DNA from: an uncultured Prevotellaceae bacterium
GTDB taxonomy: Bacteria; Bacteroidota; Bacteroidia; Bacteroidales; Muribaculaceae
Assembly (NCBI GenBank): GCA_900317835.1
Contig: ONIL01000017.1
Span: 1 to 54,974, forward strand
Length of the DNA: 54,974 bases
Direction of reading: 5' to 3'
Below the pieces are notes generated by a model. That model did not search any database. It had not been told where the DNA came from and saw nothing but the letters and a program-made list of their open reading frames with translations. The position numbers and the translations under genes are program-made. Of the stretch, positions 34,887-42,481 are shown piece by piece (within the stretch, counting starts at the first letter, position 1; the number at the start of each line of letters is the position of its first letter).

Positions 34887-34908
34887 GCCAGAGGCAATAA
34901 CAAAACTT

Positions 34909-34945
34909 CAATGCCAGCGGGAGTGAGACACTCCCGCTGGCATTG
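34909..34945. terminator. Perfect 17-bp hairpin between the barrel gene and the rubrerythrin fragment
   Basis: 34909-34925 pairs perfectly with 34929-34945 around a 3-nt loop (AGA). It starts 22 nt after the barrel gene stop. There is no U-tract. It is probably a bidirectional transcription stop. Confidence 0.75.
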
Positions 34946-34968
34946 TGCTGTAATCAGTTGAAACGGTG

Positions 34969-35053
34969 ATCAATAGTTCTCGGCTTTGATCTGGAAGTAG
35001 GCCTTCGGGTGGTGGCACACGGGGCCGCAGTTGCTGCACTGCCAAATGGTGTC
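34969..35053 (-). pseudogene. Rubrerythrin 3'-end fragment with in-frame 36-nt deletion
   Basis: This stretch is identical to the 3' end of the rubrerythrin gene at 39716-39836 (stop codon included), except that 36 nt are missing after 35024. On the minus strand it would encode [10 protein letters not shown] joined directly to [17 protein letters not shown], so 12 residues between the rubredoxin-like cysteine pairs ([12 protein letters not shown]) are gone. No start codon or upstream rubrerythrin sequence is present. It directly abuts the stop of the SUMF1 gene. It is a relic of duplication, not a functional gene. Confidence 0.9.
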
Positions 35054-36026
35054 AGATTGATTTTGCCAACCTCAAGCCGAGGCCGTAACTGCGGTAATCA
35101 GGTGACAAACCATTGCGGAAAGATACCCTGCAGAACCACTCATCAAAATACCAGTTGCCTCCACGATACACATGAGTCGAACCCGTCATCGGACCCATCG
35201 GGTCAATCTGGGCTGCATCGCTGTATGGGCCATACCAATCTTGGCACCACTCGTGAACATTACCGCTCATGTCATACAATTCAAGTTCATTGGGCATTCG
35301 GGTCCCCACCACATGGGTGCCGTAAGCTCCCGTTCCACGCAAATCCCACGAGTCATTGTAGGAATACCAGGCCACACTCTCCAGATTGTTGCTCCCTGCA
35401 TACTTGTATCCCTCGCTCAGATTGCCGCCACGTGCCGCAAATTCCCATTCGGCCTCACAGGGAAGTCTGAACGTCTCGCCAGTCATCATGTTCAGCATAG
35501 CGATGAATTCTTGACAATCCTGCCATGAGACACTCTCAACAGGAAAGAAAAGATCGCTCACGAAATAACTGGGATTATCGCCCATCACCGCTTTCCACAA
35601 TTCCTGAGTCACTTCGGTCTCGCCGATGTAGAATGAGGATACCATCACCTCATGGACAGGAAATTCACGGCTGCTTGCATCACTGCCTTGCTCGGCAGTA
35701 GCACCCATCATAAAGGAGCCTCCCTCGACAGGAATCATGGTAAATGATATACCATTGACGGTGAATGTCTCGGGCTCGGGTTCAAACTCTACCCCAGCCA
35801 GCAGGTAGTCAATCAAGATGGTCACATCCATGATATTGACAGCCCCATCACTATTCATATCGGCATTGTTTTCATCAATTTGGGTCCCACCTAAAATGAA
35901 ATCGATGAGTATGGTAGCATCCATGATGTTGACCGCCCCGTCACTGTTCACATCTCCTCGCTGGCCACCTGCCACAGGTAAGGCAAAAGCCAACAGGAAG
36001 AATAGGAAAAGATGATAACGTTTCAT
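35052..36026 (-). CDS. Secreted dockerin-SUMF1 (formylglycine-generating enzyme-like) protein
   Basis: About 324 residues from MKRYHLFLFFLLAFALPVAG, a signal peptide. A dockerin-like pair of calcium loops follows (GDVNSDGAVNIMDATILIDF and ADMNSDGAVNIMDVTILIDY). Then comes a SUMF1/FGE-sulfatase domain: FTMIPVEGGSFMMGAT, EVTQELWKAVMGDNPS, FRLPCEAEWEFAARGG, LYDMSGNVHEWCQDWYG, RGGNWYFDEWFCRVSFRNG, GLGLRLAKSI. Only a single Cys lies near the FGE active-site region, so genuine sulfatase-maturing activity is doubtful; a carbohydrate- or protein-binding role is possible. The start has a perfect AGGAGG (36036-36041) 9 nt upstream. It follows the UGSC-like gene by 20 nt on one transcript. Confidence 0.85.
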   Translation of the reverse strand: MKRYHLFLFFLLAFALPVAGGQRGDVNSDGAVNIMDATILIDFILGGTQIDENNADMNSDGAVNIMDVTILIDYLLAGVEFEPEPETFTVNGISFTMIPVEGGSFMMGATAEQGSDASSREFPVHEVMVSSFYIGETEVTQELWKAVMGDNPSYFVSDLFFPVESVSWQDCQEFIAMLNMMTGETFRLPCEAEWEFAARGGNLSEGYKYAGSNNLESVAWYSYNDSWDLRGTGAYGTHVVGTRMPNELELYDMSGNVHEWCQDWYGPYSDAAQIDPMGPMTGSTHVYRGGNWYFDEWFCRVSFRNGLSPDYRSYGLGLRLAKSI

Positions 36027-36046
36027 GACCAAATACCTCCTAATGA

Positions 36047-38146
36047 TTATTTTGTTTGCAACCACTTCCTGGAACTGTGACTATTATCGCTATGAGTTGT
36101 TACCTCGATATTGAAACCATCAAACGGACGGTTGCTTTCCTGACCGTTCAAATTGTAATACTTGGTGCTGATGGCATCCGAGCGTGTTGGTTCAGAGTTG
36201 GGCGTGATTTCCTCGATGGCAGTCAAGGGATCATGCCCCTCGTCGTTGATCGGTTCAAGATAGAACGAGCGCAGGGGTTCATAGCCTTTTTCCTCCATGA
36301 GAGCGTCCCAATCGGCTGGCAGTTCAATGGCTACAGTGGACATTCCACCGCCGGGCATGGTCTGTATCTTGTTGCGTGAAGGGTCGCCGGTGACCAAGAA
36401 TGCCGTTGCTCCCTTCTCCATTGTGGGGATGGTCAGCATCTGGGCCGCGTCGCTGGCATACCACTCTGGCGTATTGGTCATCTCGGCATTTTCCTCATCC
36501 TGCAATTGGGCCATATACTCCTCCAGCGAAGTGTGGTTTGGGTTGATGGCACTGCCGGGATTGGCGTAATAGTGGGCATAGGCACGCTCATAGAGCGGAC
36601 GACGAGCTGTGGCAATAAGTTGGTCCTCGAGATTATCGATGGTACCGTAGGCATCCTTGAGAAGGGCTGCGACCTCCTCGGTCATCATGATGGCACGATT
36701 AGTAAACTGCACACCACTGCCCAAGGCAAGTTGACACCGTTCGGTGATGTCCCAGACCATCAGTTGCATGATTTTCTCGCCATCGGTGGTGGCGGGTGGT
36801 AGATTATTGCCCCACAGCAAGGTAGAAGCAGCAGTCATCGCGCTCTCGTTCAAGTCAATGCCTTGGCGCACGTGGTAGGGGTTCCAGCCGACCCTGAGGC
36901 AAGCCTCATCATCCTCGGCCAGACACCACGACACAGGGTAACCGAAGGTGCCCATACGGTCCTGCTTGACGTAGTAGCCCGCCAGGTTGAGCATCGCAAG
37001 GTTCATGAAGCGCCCGATGGCGATATTGGCCGCCTCGTTGATCTGCCCTTGACCATGGTCAAGGGCCAACTGACGCGCCACAGGCCCGTTGGCCCAGCAA
37101 TAGGGCACCCAAGCGTGGGTGCTGCCCAGCGTTCGGCGGAAGTCGCCCGACGTCATGGCCTTGGTCAAGGCAATCAACAGGGGCATATACTCGGGTTTGC
37201 AGCCAGCCATCACACCATTGACTGCGACATGCCACACGAGGCTCTGCCTGTAGGAGGGTGACAGCACGGCGATGGTGCGGTTCCAGCGATAGTCGGTATA
37301 TTTCATGAATTCCTCGACACGTGCACGAGTGGGCGGGATGACAGGCATGCCGTCGCTCCACATCATGTCGCGGAAAAACTCGTTCACCTCGTCGATGGTT
37401 CCGCTGAAAACAGGTTCCTGCGGGTCAATCGGTTCCAGCTGCTGGTTCTCATCTATCTCCTCTTGGGTGATAGGACTGGTGAGCATTTCAAGAATCTGGG
37501 GCCAAAGGACTTCGCGCGTATTCTGCTTGAGTTCTTCCACAGTATGGGATGCAAATGCGCCCGGATAGACCGCAACGCGCAGCACTGGGATACCGTTGTT
37601 GTAGGCTGTAGTCTTGGCCTGGGTGTCAAATCCGGGTGCCGCAATCATCACCGAAGGAATGCCTATATATTCGGCAGCGATGCAAGAGCCGGTCTCCTTG
37701 GGGGTGCATATGCCGCAGCCACCGTTACCCGAAATGACCGCATCCACACCATATTCCAGCAGTCGCTGCTGGAATCGCTCGACTTGGGGTTTGCGCGTTC
37801 GCGGTCCAGGGAACAATCCAGCCGAGCCGATCTCGCTCAGCACATAGACTGTAGCTGTCGGGAATTGCTCAAGGATGATATTCTTGAGTTCAACGTGAGT
37901 CACGCTGGCCATGAACGAGCCTCCCACCAGTGCGATAGTCTTGCCGTCAAGGGATTCCAGTCGGTCGGCCATTTCAATCATATCTACAGCCGACTGGCCC
38001 ATAGGCGACAGCACATCATAGGTGCCAGCAGTCTCATCACCCCCGCAGTCACCGCTGGGGTCACACGTCTGCGCACGGTTCACTGTAAACACAAAAATAA
38101 ACATGCTGAAAAACAGCAACAGTCGTTTCAGTTCAATTGGTCTCAT
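36047..38146 (-). CDS. Secreted UGSC-like fusion protein with T9SS-like C-terminal motif
   Basis: About 699 residues from MRPIELKRLLLFF, a signal peptide (to about NRAQ). Residues ~65-225 resemble the UGSC (seleno)protein family: ALVGGSFMASVTHVE, DAVISGNGGCGICT (C144 and C147 where the family has U/CGSC), then GIPSVMIAAPGFDTQAK and the strand VLRVAVYPGAF. A long second domain begins at MMWSDGMPVIPPTRARVEEF (about residue 263) and runs to about 640. The tail KYYNLNGQESNRPFDGFNIEV resembles that of the protein ending at 1960. It is probably secreted or on the surface and redox- or ligand-linked. Fusion and export are unusual for UGSC relatives. Enzymatic function is unknown. Confidence 0.65.
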   Translation of the reverse strand: MRPIELKRLLLFFSMFIFVFTVNRAQTCDPSGDCGGDETAGTYDVLSPMGQSAVDMIEMADRLESLDGKTIALVGGSFMASVTHVELKNIILEQFPTATVYVLSEIGSAGLFPGPRTRKPQVERFQQRLLEYGVDAVISGNGGCGICTPKETGSCIAAEYIGIPSVMIAAPGFDTQAKTTAYNNGIPVLRVAVYPGAFASHTVEELKQNTREVLWPQILEMLTSPITQEEIDENQQLEPIDPQEPVFSGTIDEVNEFFRDMMWSDGMPVIPPTRARVEEFMKYTDYRWNRTIAVLSPSYRQSLVWHVAVNGVMAGCKPEYMPLLIALTKAMTSGDFRRTLGSTHAWVPYCWANGPVARQLALDHGQGQINEAANIAIGRFMNLAMLNLAGYYVKQDRMGTFGYPVSWCLAEDDEACLRVGWNPYHVRQGIDLNESAMTAASTLLWGNNLPPATTDGEKIMQLMVWDITERCQLALGSGVQFTNRAIMMTEEVAALLKDAYGTIDNLEDQLIATARRPLYERAYAHYYANPGSAINPNHTSLEEYMAQLQDEENAEMTNTPEWYASDAAQMLTIPTMEKGATAFLVTGDPSRNKIQTMPGGGMSTVAIELPADWDALMEEKGYEPLRSFYLEPINDEGHDPLTAIEEITPNSEPTRSDAISTKYYNLNGQESNRPFDGFNIEVTTHSDNSHSSRKWLQTK

Positions 38147-38236
38147 AATCAAGGTATATTTCGTGGGTTATTCGTGTTCATGTACACATTAATGATGCGT
38201 GAAAGGGGCAAAAGTTAAGCCGCAGCACGAAAAAAA

Positions 38237-38267
38237 GTTGTGAGATTTAACTTTTCCCTTAATTTTG
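38237..38267 (+). promoter_or_regulatory. Promoter of the ECF sigma operon
   Basis: GTTG (38237-38240, one mismatch) and TAATTTTG (38260-38267) are 19 nt apart. The -7 box ends only 11 nt before ATG 38279, so the leader would be about 5 nt or absent. Confidence 0.65.
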
Positions 38268-38278
38268 CATCTTGATTT

Positions 38279-38839
38279 ATGAGTATGGCAGCAAAGACCG
38301 AAGACAGCACGTTTCAACTGATGCTCCAGGATCCAGTGCGCCGCAACGAGGGGTTCAAAAGGTTAATGAAGCAGTATGGGCAGATGCTATACTGGCACAT
38401 CCGACGAATCGTTGTGGGGCATGACGATGCCGAGGATGTCCTGCAGGAGACCTGTATCAGGATACTGGACAAGATTGACTCGTTCAAGGGTGATGGACCG
38501 TTGCAGACATGGCTGTACCGCATTGCCACCAACGAGGCGCTGCAACACCTGCGACGGCAAACGCGGCAGTTCCAAAGCATCGACTCGCTCGAGGACACGT
38601 TGGCGGCGAAACTCCAGGCCGAGGCCTCGCTCGAAGGTCATGAGATGGAAACCGTTTTCCAACAGGCACTGCTCACCCTGCCCACCCAGCAGCGCATCGC
38701 TTTCAACCTGCGCTACTATGATGAACTCAGTTATGACGAGATTGCCCGTATTACTGGCAAAACCGTGCAATCACTGAAGACCAATTATCATTATGCGACA
38801 CAAAAAATAAAAAACCACATAACCGAACATTCATCATGA
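38279..38839 (+). CDS. ECF-type RNA polymerase sigma factor
   Basis: The 186-residue protein has region 2 (GQMLYWHIRRIVVGHDDAEDVLQETCIRILDKIDSFKGDGPLQTWLYRIATNEALQHLR) and region 4 (LPTQQRIAFNLRYYDELSYDEIARITGKTVQSLKTNYHYATQKIKN). The region 2.4 and HTH features are typical. It would direct transcription to a set of envelope-stress or nutrient genes. It begins a three-gene operon: the next gene, a membrane protein, starts inside its stop codon and is the likely cognate anti-sigma. A second ATG lies 6 nt downstream. Confidence 0.93.
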   Translation: MSMAAKTEDSTFQLMLQDPVRRNEGFKRLMKQYGQMLYWHIRRIVVGHDDAEDVLQETCIRILDKIDSFKGDGPLQTWLYRIATNEALQHLRRQTRQFQSIDSLEDTLAAKLQAEASLEGHEMETVFQQALLTLPTQQRIAFNLRYYDELSYDEIARITGKTVQSLKTNYHYATQKIKNHITEHSS

Positions 38840-39165
38840 ATGAACTACTGGACAACATAGGCAAGAGGCTCCCTTACGACGAAAGTGAGAGTTATCTTGA
38901 CGACCTCATTGACAGGGTGACCGAGCATGCCATCATGCAGCAGAACCTGGCAAAAAGGAAGAGACGCTGGAGCATGATGGTTGTTTCGGTAGCCGCATCA
39001 GCGGCGCTCATCATCAGCATCACCCTGCTGCATAAGCAGCCCACATCTAACGCATCGGTGACGCTCACCGGCAAAGGGCCCATCGACGAGTTCCTGAACA
39101 GCCTGAGTGACGAGGAAGCCGCCCAATTGCCATACTATGAGATAGAAGAGATTCCTAAATACTAA
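38836..39165 (+). CDS. Probable anti-sigma factor (small membrane protein)
   Basis: The 109-residue protein has an N-terminal cytoplasmic helix region (residues 1-45), one transmembrane helix (about residues 47-67, MMVVSVAASAALIISITLL) and a short periplasmic tail. The layout is that of compact ECF anti-sigma factors. No zinc anti-sigma HxxxCxxC motif is visible. Start and stop overlap (ATGA) with the sigma gene. The anti-sigma assignment rests on context. Confidence 0.7.
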   Translation: MNELLDNIGKRLPYDESESYLDDLIDRVTEHAIMQQNLAKRKRRWSMMVVSVAASAALIISITLLHKQPTSNASVTLTGKGPIDEFLNSLSDEEAAQLPYYEIEEIPKY

Positions 39166-39179
39166 ACCCCGATAACAAA

Positions 39180-39614
39180 ATGGAAAAGATTAAGAATATA
39201 TTCATCATCCTGCTAATAAGCGTCATCAGTTTGACGGCTATCGCCCAGGAAAACCGGGACGCAACACTCAAAGAGCGGCTCTATAAAGCCAAGGTGCGCG
39301 AGCTCGTGTACCGTCTGCACATCACCGAGGCACAACAGAAGAAGTTTGAACCCATCTACCGTGCCTATTGTGAAGAGATGTCCGAACTGTGGGCCGAGCG
39401 CAAGCGACCTATCAAGCCCAACACCAGCTCTGATGCCGCAGCAATCGAAAAACGCAAGATTGAGATGCAACAGCGCGCTCAGAGCATCCGCATGAAGTAT
39501 ATCGACAAGTTTGCTATGGTGCTCACTCCCAACCAAATCGAGCGCTTCTATGAAGTTGAAAGCATCATCCAACAGAAGCTCAAAGAACGACGAGATCAAG
39601 CCCGCAACCAATAA
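39180..39614 (+). CDS. Spy/CpxP-like periplasmic protein
   Basis: The 144-residue protein has a signal peptide (cleavage near AIAQ) and an all-helical body. The two LTxxQ-type segments characteristic of Spy/CpxP/ZraP proteins appear as LHITEAQQKKFEPIY and LTPNQIERFYEVESII. Relatives are periplasmic chaperones or metal/stress sensors. As third gene of the sigma/anti-sigma operon it probably senses or buffers envelope stress for that pathway. Length and composition are normal. Confidence 0.78.
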   Translation: MEKIKNIFIILLISVISLTAIAQENRDATLKERLYKAKVRELVYRLHITEAQQKKFEPIYRAYCEEMSELWAERKRPIKPNTSSDAAAIEKRKIEMQQRAQSIRMKYIDKFAMVLTPNQIERFYEVESIIQQKLKERRDQARNQ

Positions 39615-39637
39615 TAATATAGTGGTAATATAAACGT

Positions 39638-39672
39638 CAATGGCGACCAGATAATTCACCTGGCCGCCATTG
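39638..39672 (+). terminator. Hairpin terminator of the sigma operon
   Basis: CAATGGCG and CCAG pair with CTGG and CGCCATTG around an AT-rich loop. It lies between the Spy-like gene and the convergent rubrerythrin gene. Confidence 0.75.
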
Positions 39673-39716
39673 TTAATCGCAATAGTCCCAGACCACCTAA
39701 GGTCTAAAGCCTAAAA

Positions 39717-40259
39717 TCAATAGTTCTCGGCTTTGATCTGGAAGTAGGCCTTCGGGTGGTGGCACACGGGGCACTCCTCGGGAGCCTTCTTGCCGATGAC
39801 AACGTGGCCGCAGTTGCTGCACTGCCAAATGGTGTCGCCATCACGTGAGAAGACGATGTCCTGCTTGATGTTGTTCAACAGTTTGAGATAACGCTCCTCG
39901 TGCAGTTTCTCGATAGCGGCTACGCCCTCCATCTGATCGGCAATCTCGTCAAAGCCTTCCTCACGGGCCTCCTGAGCCATGCGCTTGTACATGTCGGTCC
40001 ACTCGAAGTTCTCGCCAGCAGCGGCAGCCTCGAGGTTCTCGATGGTACCCTTAACGGCACCGCCCTCAAGATACTTGAACCACAACTTGGCGTGCTCCTT
40101 TTCCTGATTGGCTGTTTCCTCAAAGATGGCAGCAATCTGCACATAACCGTCCTTCTTAGCCTTAGAGGCGAAGTAGGTGTACTTGTTACGGGCCTGGGAT
40201 TCGCCGGCAAAAGCCTCCATCAGGTTCTTCTCGGTCTTGGTTCCTTTTAAATCTTTCAT
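39717..40259 (-). CDS. rbr: Rubrerythrin
   Basis: The 180-residue protein begins [36 protein letters not shown] and carries the diiron ligand set (E..ExxH in [13 protein letters not shown] and [12 protein letters not shown]). The C-terminal rubredoxin-like domain has CSNCGH and [11 protein letters not shown]. It reduces hydrogen peroxide in anaerobes, using electrons from rubredoxin or NADH oxidoreductases. It has a perfect promoter and is monocistronic. Its 3' end is duplicated as a relic at 34969-35053. Confidence 0.97.
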   Translation of the reverse strand: MKDLKGTKTEKNLMEAFAGESQARNKYTYFASKAKKDGYVQIAAIFEETANQEKEHAKLWFKYLEGGAVKGTIENLEAAAAGENFEWTDMYKRMAQEAREEGFDEIADQMEGVAAIEKLHEERYLKLLNNIKQDIVFSRDGDTIWQCSNCGHVVIGKKAPEECPVCHHPKAYFQIKAENY

Positions 40260-40309
40260 TGTGAATGTAATCGTTTTTAGTTATTAATTGATATGGTCTA
40301 TATTTGGCA

Positions 40310-40340
40310 CAAAATTAGCAAAAACCCTTCATTTTCCAAA
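40310..40340 (-). promoter_or_regulatory. Promoter of rubrerythrin
   Basis: On the minus strand TTTG (40337-40340) and TAATTTTG (40310-40317) are exactly 19 nt apart, a perfect Bacteroidota consensus. The leader is about 45 nt long. Confidence 0.85.
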
Positions 40341-40431
40341 ATTTGAATTCCAATTTTACCTAAAAAGCCCACAGGACTAGGGAGTAACACTTTTTAACAC
40401 GGGAATTCGTGGAAAATAGGCAAAACGGCAC

Positions 40432-40439
40432 TAATTTTG
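40432..40439 (+). promoter_or_regulatory. -7 element of the tubulin-actin-like gene cluster
   Basis: TAATTTTG matches the -7 box, 47 nt before ATG 40487. The -33 position at 19-nt spacing reads GTGG, a poor match, so an activator may be needed or the promoter may lie elsewhere. Confidence 0.5.
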
Positions 40440-40486
40440 CTATTTAATGGGAAAATGTGCCCATTTGGAGAAAGAAGAGACTTGAT

Positions 40487-41941
40487 ATGATAAAGAATAT
40501 GAGACGATTACCGATGGTAGTCATGTGCTGTGTATTGCTTGCCGGCCTGGTGGCCTGCGGTGGACACGGCAAACTGGAAAAGGCCGTGCGCACGGTCCTG
40601 GTGAACGGTGACACGACACGCGCTGCCTATGACTCGTTGTGCTCGCTGGTGACACAGAATCCAAGCAAATATGCCGACCTGCTGACCCCCGAGGGAAAAC
40701 TGGATCACAAGAAAATGGCTGATTTCATCGAGGGAATCGGTTCACAACTGCGCCCGCCCATGCATTGGGACACGCGCCCCTATGGTGGAGTGGAAGACCT
40801 GTCACTGACGGTGTATTTTGAGCGCAGCGGCTCGATGGTGCCCTATGACCAGCGCGGTGGGGGCGGCCAACTCAAGAAGGTTGTGAACGACCTGATTAAC
40901 CACTTCCCCGCCGGCAGCAAGGTAGATATCAACATCGTGAACGACGGCATCTATCCCTACCAGCACACCGTGGACGAGTTCCTGAAGGACCGCGACATCT
41001 ACCAGAGCACCGCAGGCATCGGGGATGCCTCTTACACCGACTTCCAGTTGATTTTCAACAAAATCCTTGAGGCACAAAGGCCTGGCAACGTGAGCGTGCT
41101 GTTGAGCGATTTGATCTATTCGCCCAAGGACACCCATGGCGTGAGCCTGGACAAGATCTTCAACGAGGAGAATAGCCTCGCCACCCGCGTGTTTGCCCGC
41201 TACAAGGGCAAGAGTGTGGTGGTGCAGCAGTTCATGGGCGATTACAGCGGCAAGTACTATCCTTATAACGGCGTGCCATTTGAATACAGCGGCAAGCGCC
41301 CCTTCTATCTGGTCATCATCGCCGACAGCGACGTCATGGACCAACTGGCACAGGACAAGCGTTATAGCGGCGTGCTCAACGCACCGACGGTGAGGAACAG
41401 TTACCGCTTCAACCAGGCATCGAGCGATGTGGAGTGCCGTGTGCTGCCCGAGTGGAAAGACAATGCAGGCCGTTTCCGCGTCAAGCACGGCGACGGCATC
41501 GTGCTGGCCAAGTGTGACGGCGACCGTCAGACGGGCAAGCTGTGCTTCTCGCTGGCTGCTAATCTGGCTGGCCTGCTAAAGGACGATAACCTGTTGACTA
41601 ACGCGTCCAACTATGAGGTAAAGAGCATCGATGGCTACACACTCACGATCCAGCCTATTGACCCGAGCATGGTTACTGCCAACAACAAGGAATACCTGGA
41701 AGGGATGACCCATGTGCTCACGCTGCTGGGCGACCTGAAGAGCCCCCGCGACGAGGTGCGCATCTCATTGCGCAACGAGTTGCCTGCTTGGGTGCATGAC
41801 TCATCAAGCGCCAGCGACACGAGTGCCAGCGGATCGTTCTCCACGACAACGCTGGGCCTTGAGCAACTGCTAGGCGGCATGTTCGACGCGATGAAGGGCG
41901 GCAGCAGCCTGTTTGACGTGACCATCCAATTGCAACGGTAA
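40487..41941 (+). CDS. vWA-like lipoprotein of the tubulin/actin-like cluster
   Basis: About 484 residues from ATG 40487; ATG 40499 is also possible. A lipoprotein signal ends in LVAC (Cys24). A von Willebrand A-like core starts near residue 107 with SLTVYFERSGSM. The usual DxSxS is replaced by E112-R-S-G-S here. A further metal-site Asp lies in VSVLLSDLIYS (D208), followed by NEENSLATRVF, KSVVVQQFMG and RPFYLVIIADSD. A C-terminal beta-rich part (about residues 335-445) and a Ser/Thr-rich stretch (SSSASDTSASGSFSTTT) follow. It is probably periplasmic and lipid-anchored, a partner or sensor of the machine encoded downstream. I do not know an experimental relative. Confidence 0.7.
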   Translation: MIKNMRRLPMVVMCCVLLAGLVACGGHGKLEKAVRTVLVNGDTTRAAYDSLCSLVTQNPSKYADLLTPEGKLDHKKMADFIEGIGSQLRPPMHWDTRPYGGVEDLSLTVYFERSGSMVPYDQRGGGGQLKKVVNDLINHFPAGSKVDINIVNDGIYPYQHTVDEFLKDRDIYQSTAGIGDASYTDFQLIFNKILEAQRPGNVSVLLSDLIYSPKDTHGVSLDKIFNEENSLATRVFARYKGKSVVVQQFMGDYSGKYYPYNGVPFEYSGKRPFYLVIIADSDVMDQLAQDKRYSGVLNAPTVRNSYRFNQASSDVECRVLPEWKDNAGRFRVKHGDGIVLAKCDGDRQTGKLCFSLAANLAGLLKDDNLLTNASNYEVKSIDGYTLTIQPIDPSMVTANNKEYLEGMTHVLTLLGDLKSPRDEVRISLRNELPAWVHDSSSASDTSASGSFSTTTLGLEQLLGGMFDAMKGGSSLFDVTIQLQR

Positions 41942-41977
41942 GTTTAACACTTAAATTAGAATTTAGGGTTTAAAGTT

Positions 41978-42433
41978 ATGAAACATTTAATATATCTGAT
42001 TATCGGTATTGCTGTGACGGTGCTGTTCTTCATCCTGAGTTGCAGCGACGGATTCAACATCTATGAGCAGATGTTCTTCAATCAGGGGTTCAACGACAAG
42101 ATGTACAACCTGAACCTGTATCCCGTGATAGCCGCTATCACCATCGCTGTGGCATGGGGCGGTGCCGCCATCTACTATTATGTCATCAATTCGGTGAAGT
42201 TCGACCGCTGGTACCACTGGCTGGCCATTCTGGGCGTGGTTGTAGTCTTGGCTCCTGTGATTTGCTATATCTACAACGACACGGTTTTTGCCAATAATGG
42301 TCTGATGTACATCGGTGAATCCATCCAGTTCGAAATGCAGACTGTGCTGTTTGCAGCAATCCTCTACATCATCGCTTCCTTCTCGATGCGCTGGTGGAGC
42401 AGCAACTGCCGCCACACGCCACTGCCACAGTAA
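41978..42433 (+). CDS. Small polytopic membrane protein of the cluster
   Basis: The 151-residue protein has about four predicted membrane helices (HLIYLIIGIAVTVLFFILS; YPVIAAITIAVAWGGAAIYYY; WLAILGVVVVLAPVICYIY; QTVLFAAILYIIASFSM) and short loops. No known family is recognised. It is encoded 36 nt after the vWA lipoprotein and 48 nt before the tubulin-like gene. The context suggests the membrane part of the same complex. Confidence 0.75.
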   Translation: MKHLIYLIIGIAVTVLFFILSCSDGFNIYEQMFFNQGFNDKMYNLNLYPVIAAITIAVAWGGAAIYYYVINSVKFDRWYHWLAILGVVVVLAPVICYIYNDTVFANNGLMYIGESIQFEMQTVLFAAILYIIASFSMRWWSSNCRHTPLPQ

Positions 42434-42481
42434 ATTCCGAGATTTTGGATATTTTATTAAGAAACGACTAAAAATCAGATA

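Noticed and set aside
35052-36026. Cellulosome component
   Set aside because: There is only a dockerin-like repeat; no cohesin, scaffoldin or glycoside hydrolase lies nearby.
36047-38146. Selenoprotein reading of the UGSC-like protein
   Set aside because: The motif positions hold ordinary cysteine codons; there is no in-frame TGA at the motif and no SECIS element was seen.
34969-39836. Insertion sequence or composite transposon explanation for the direct repeats
   Set aside because: No transposase, terminal inverted repeats or target-site duplication is present; the repeat is part of rbr itself.
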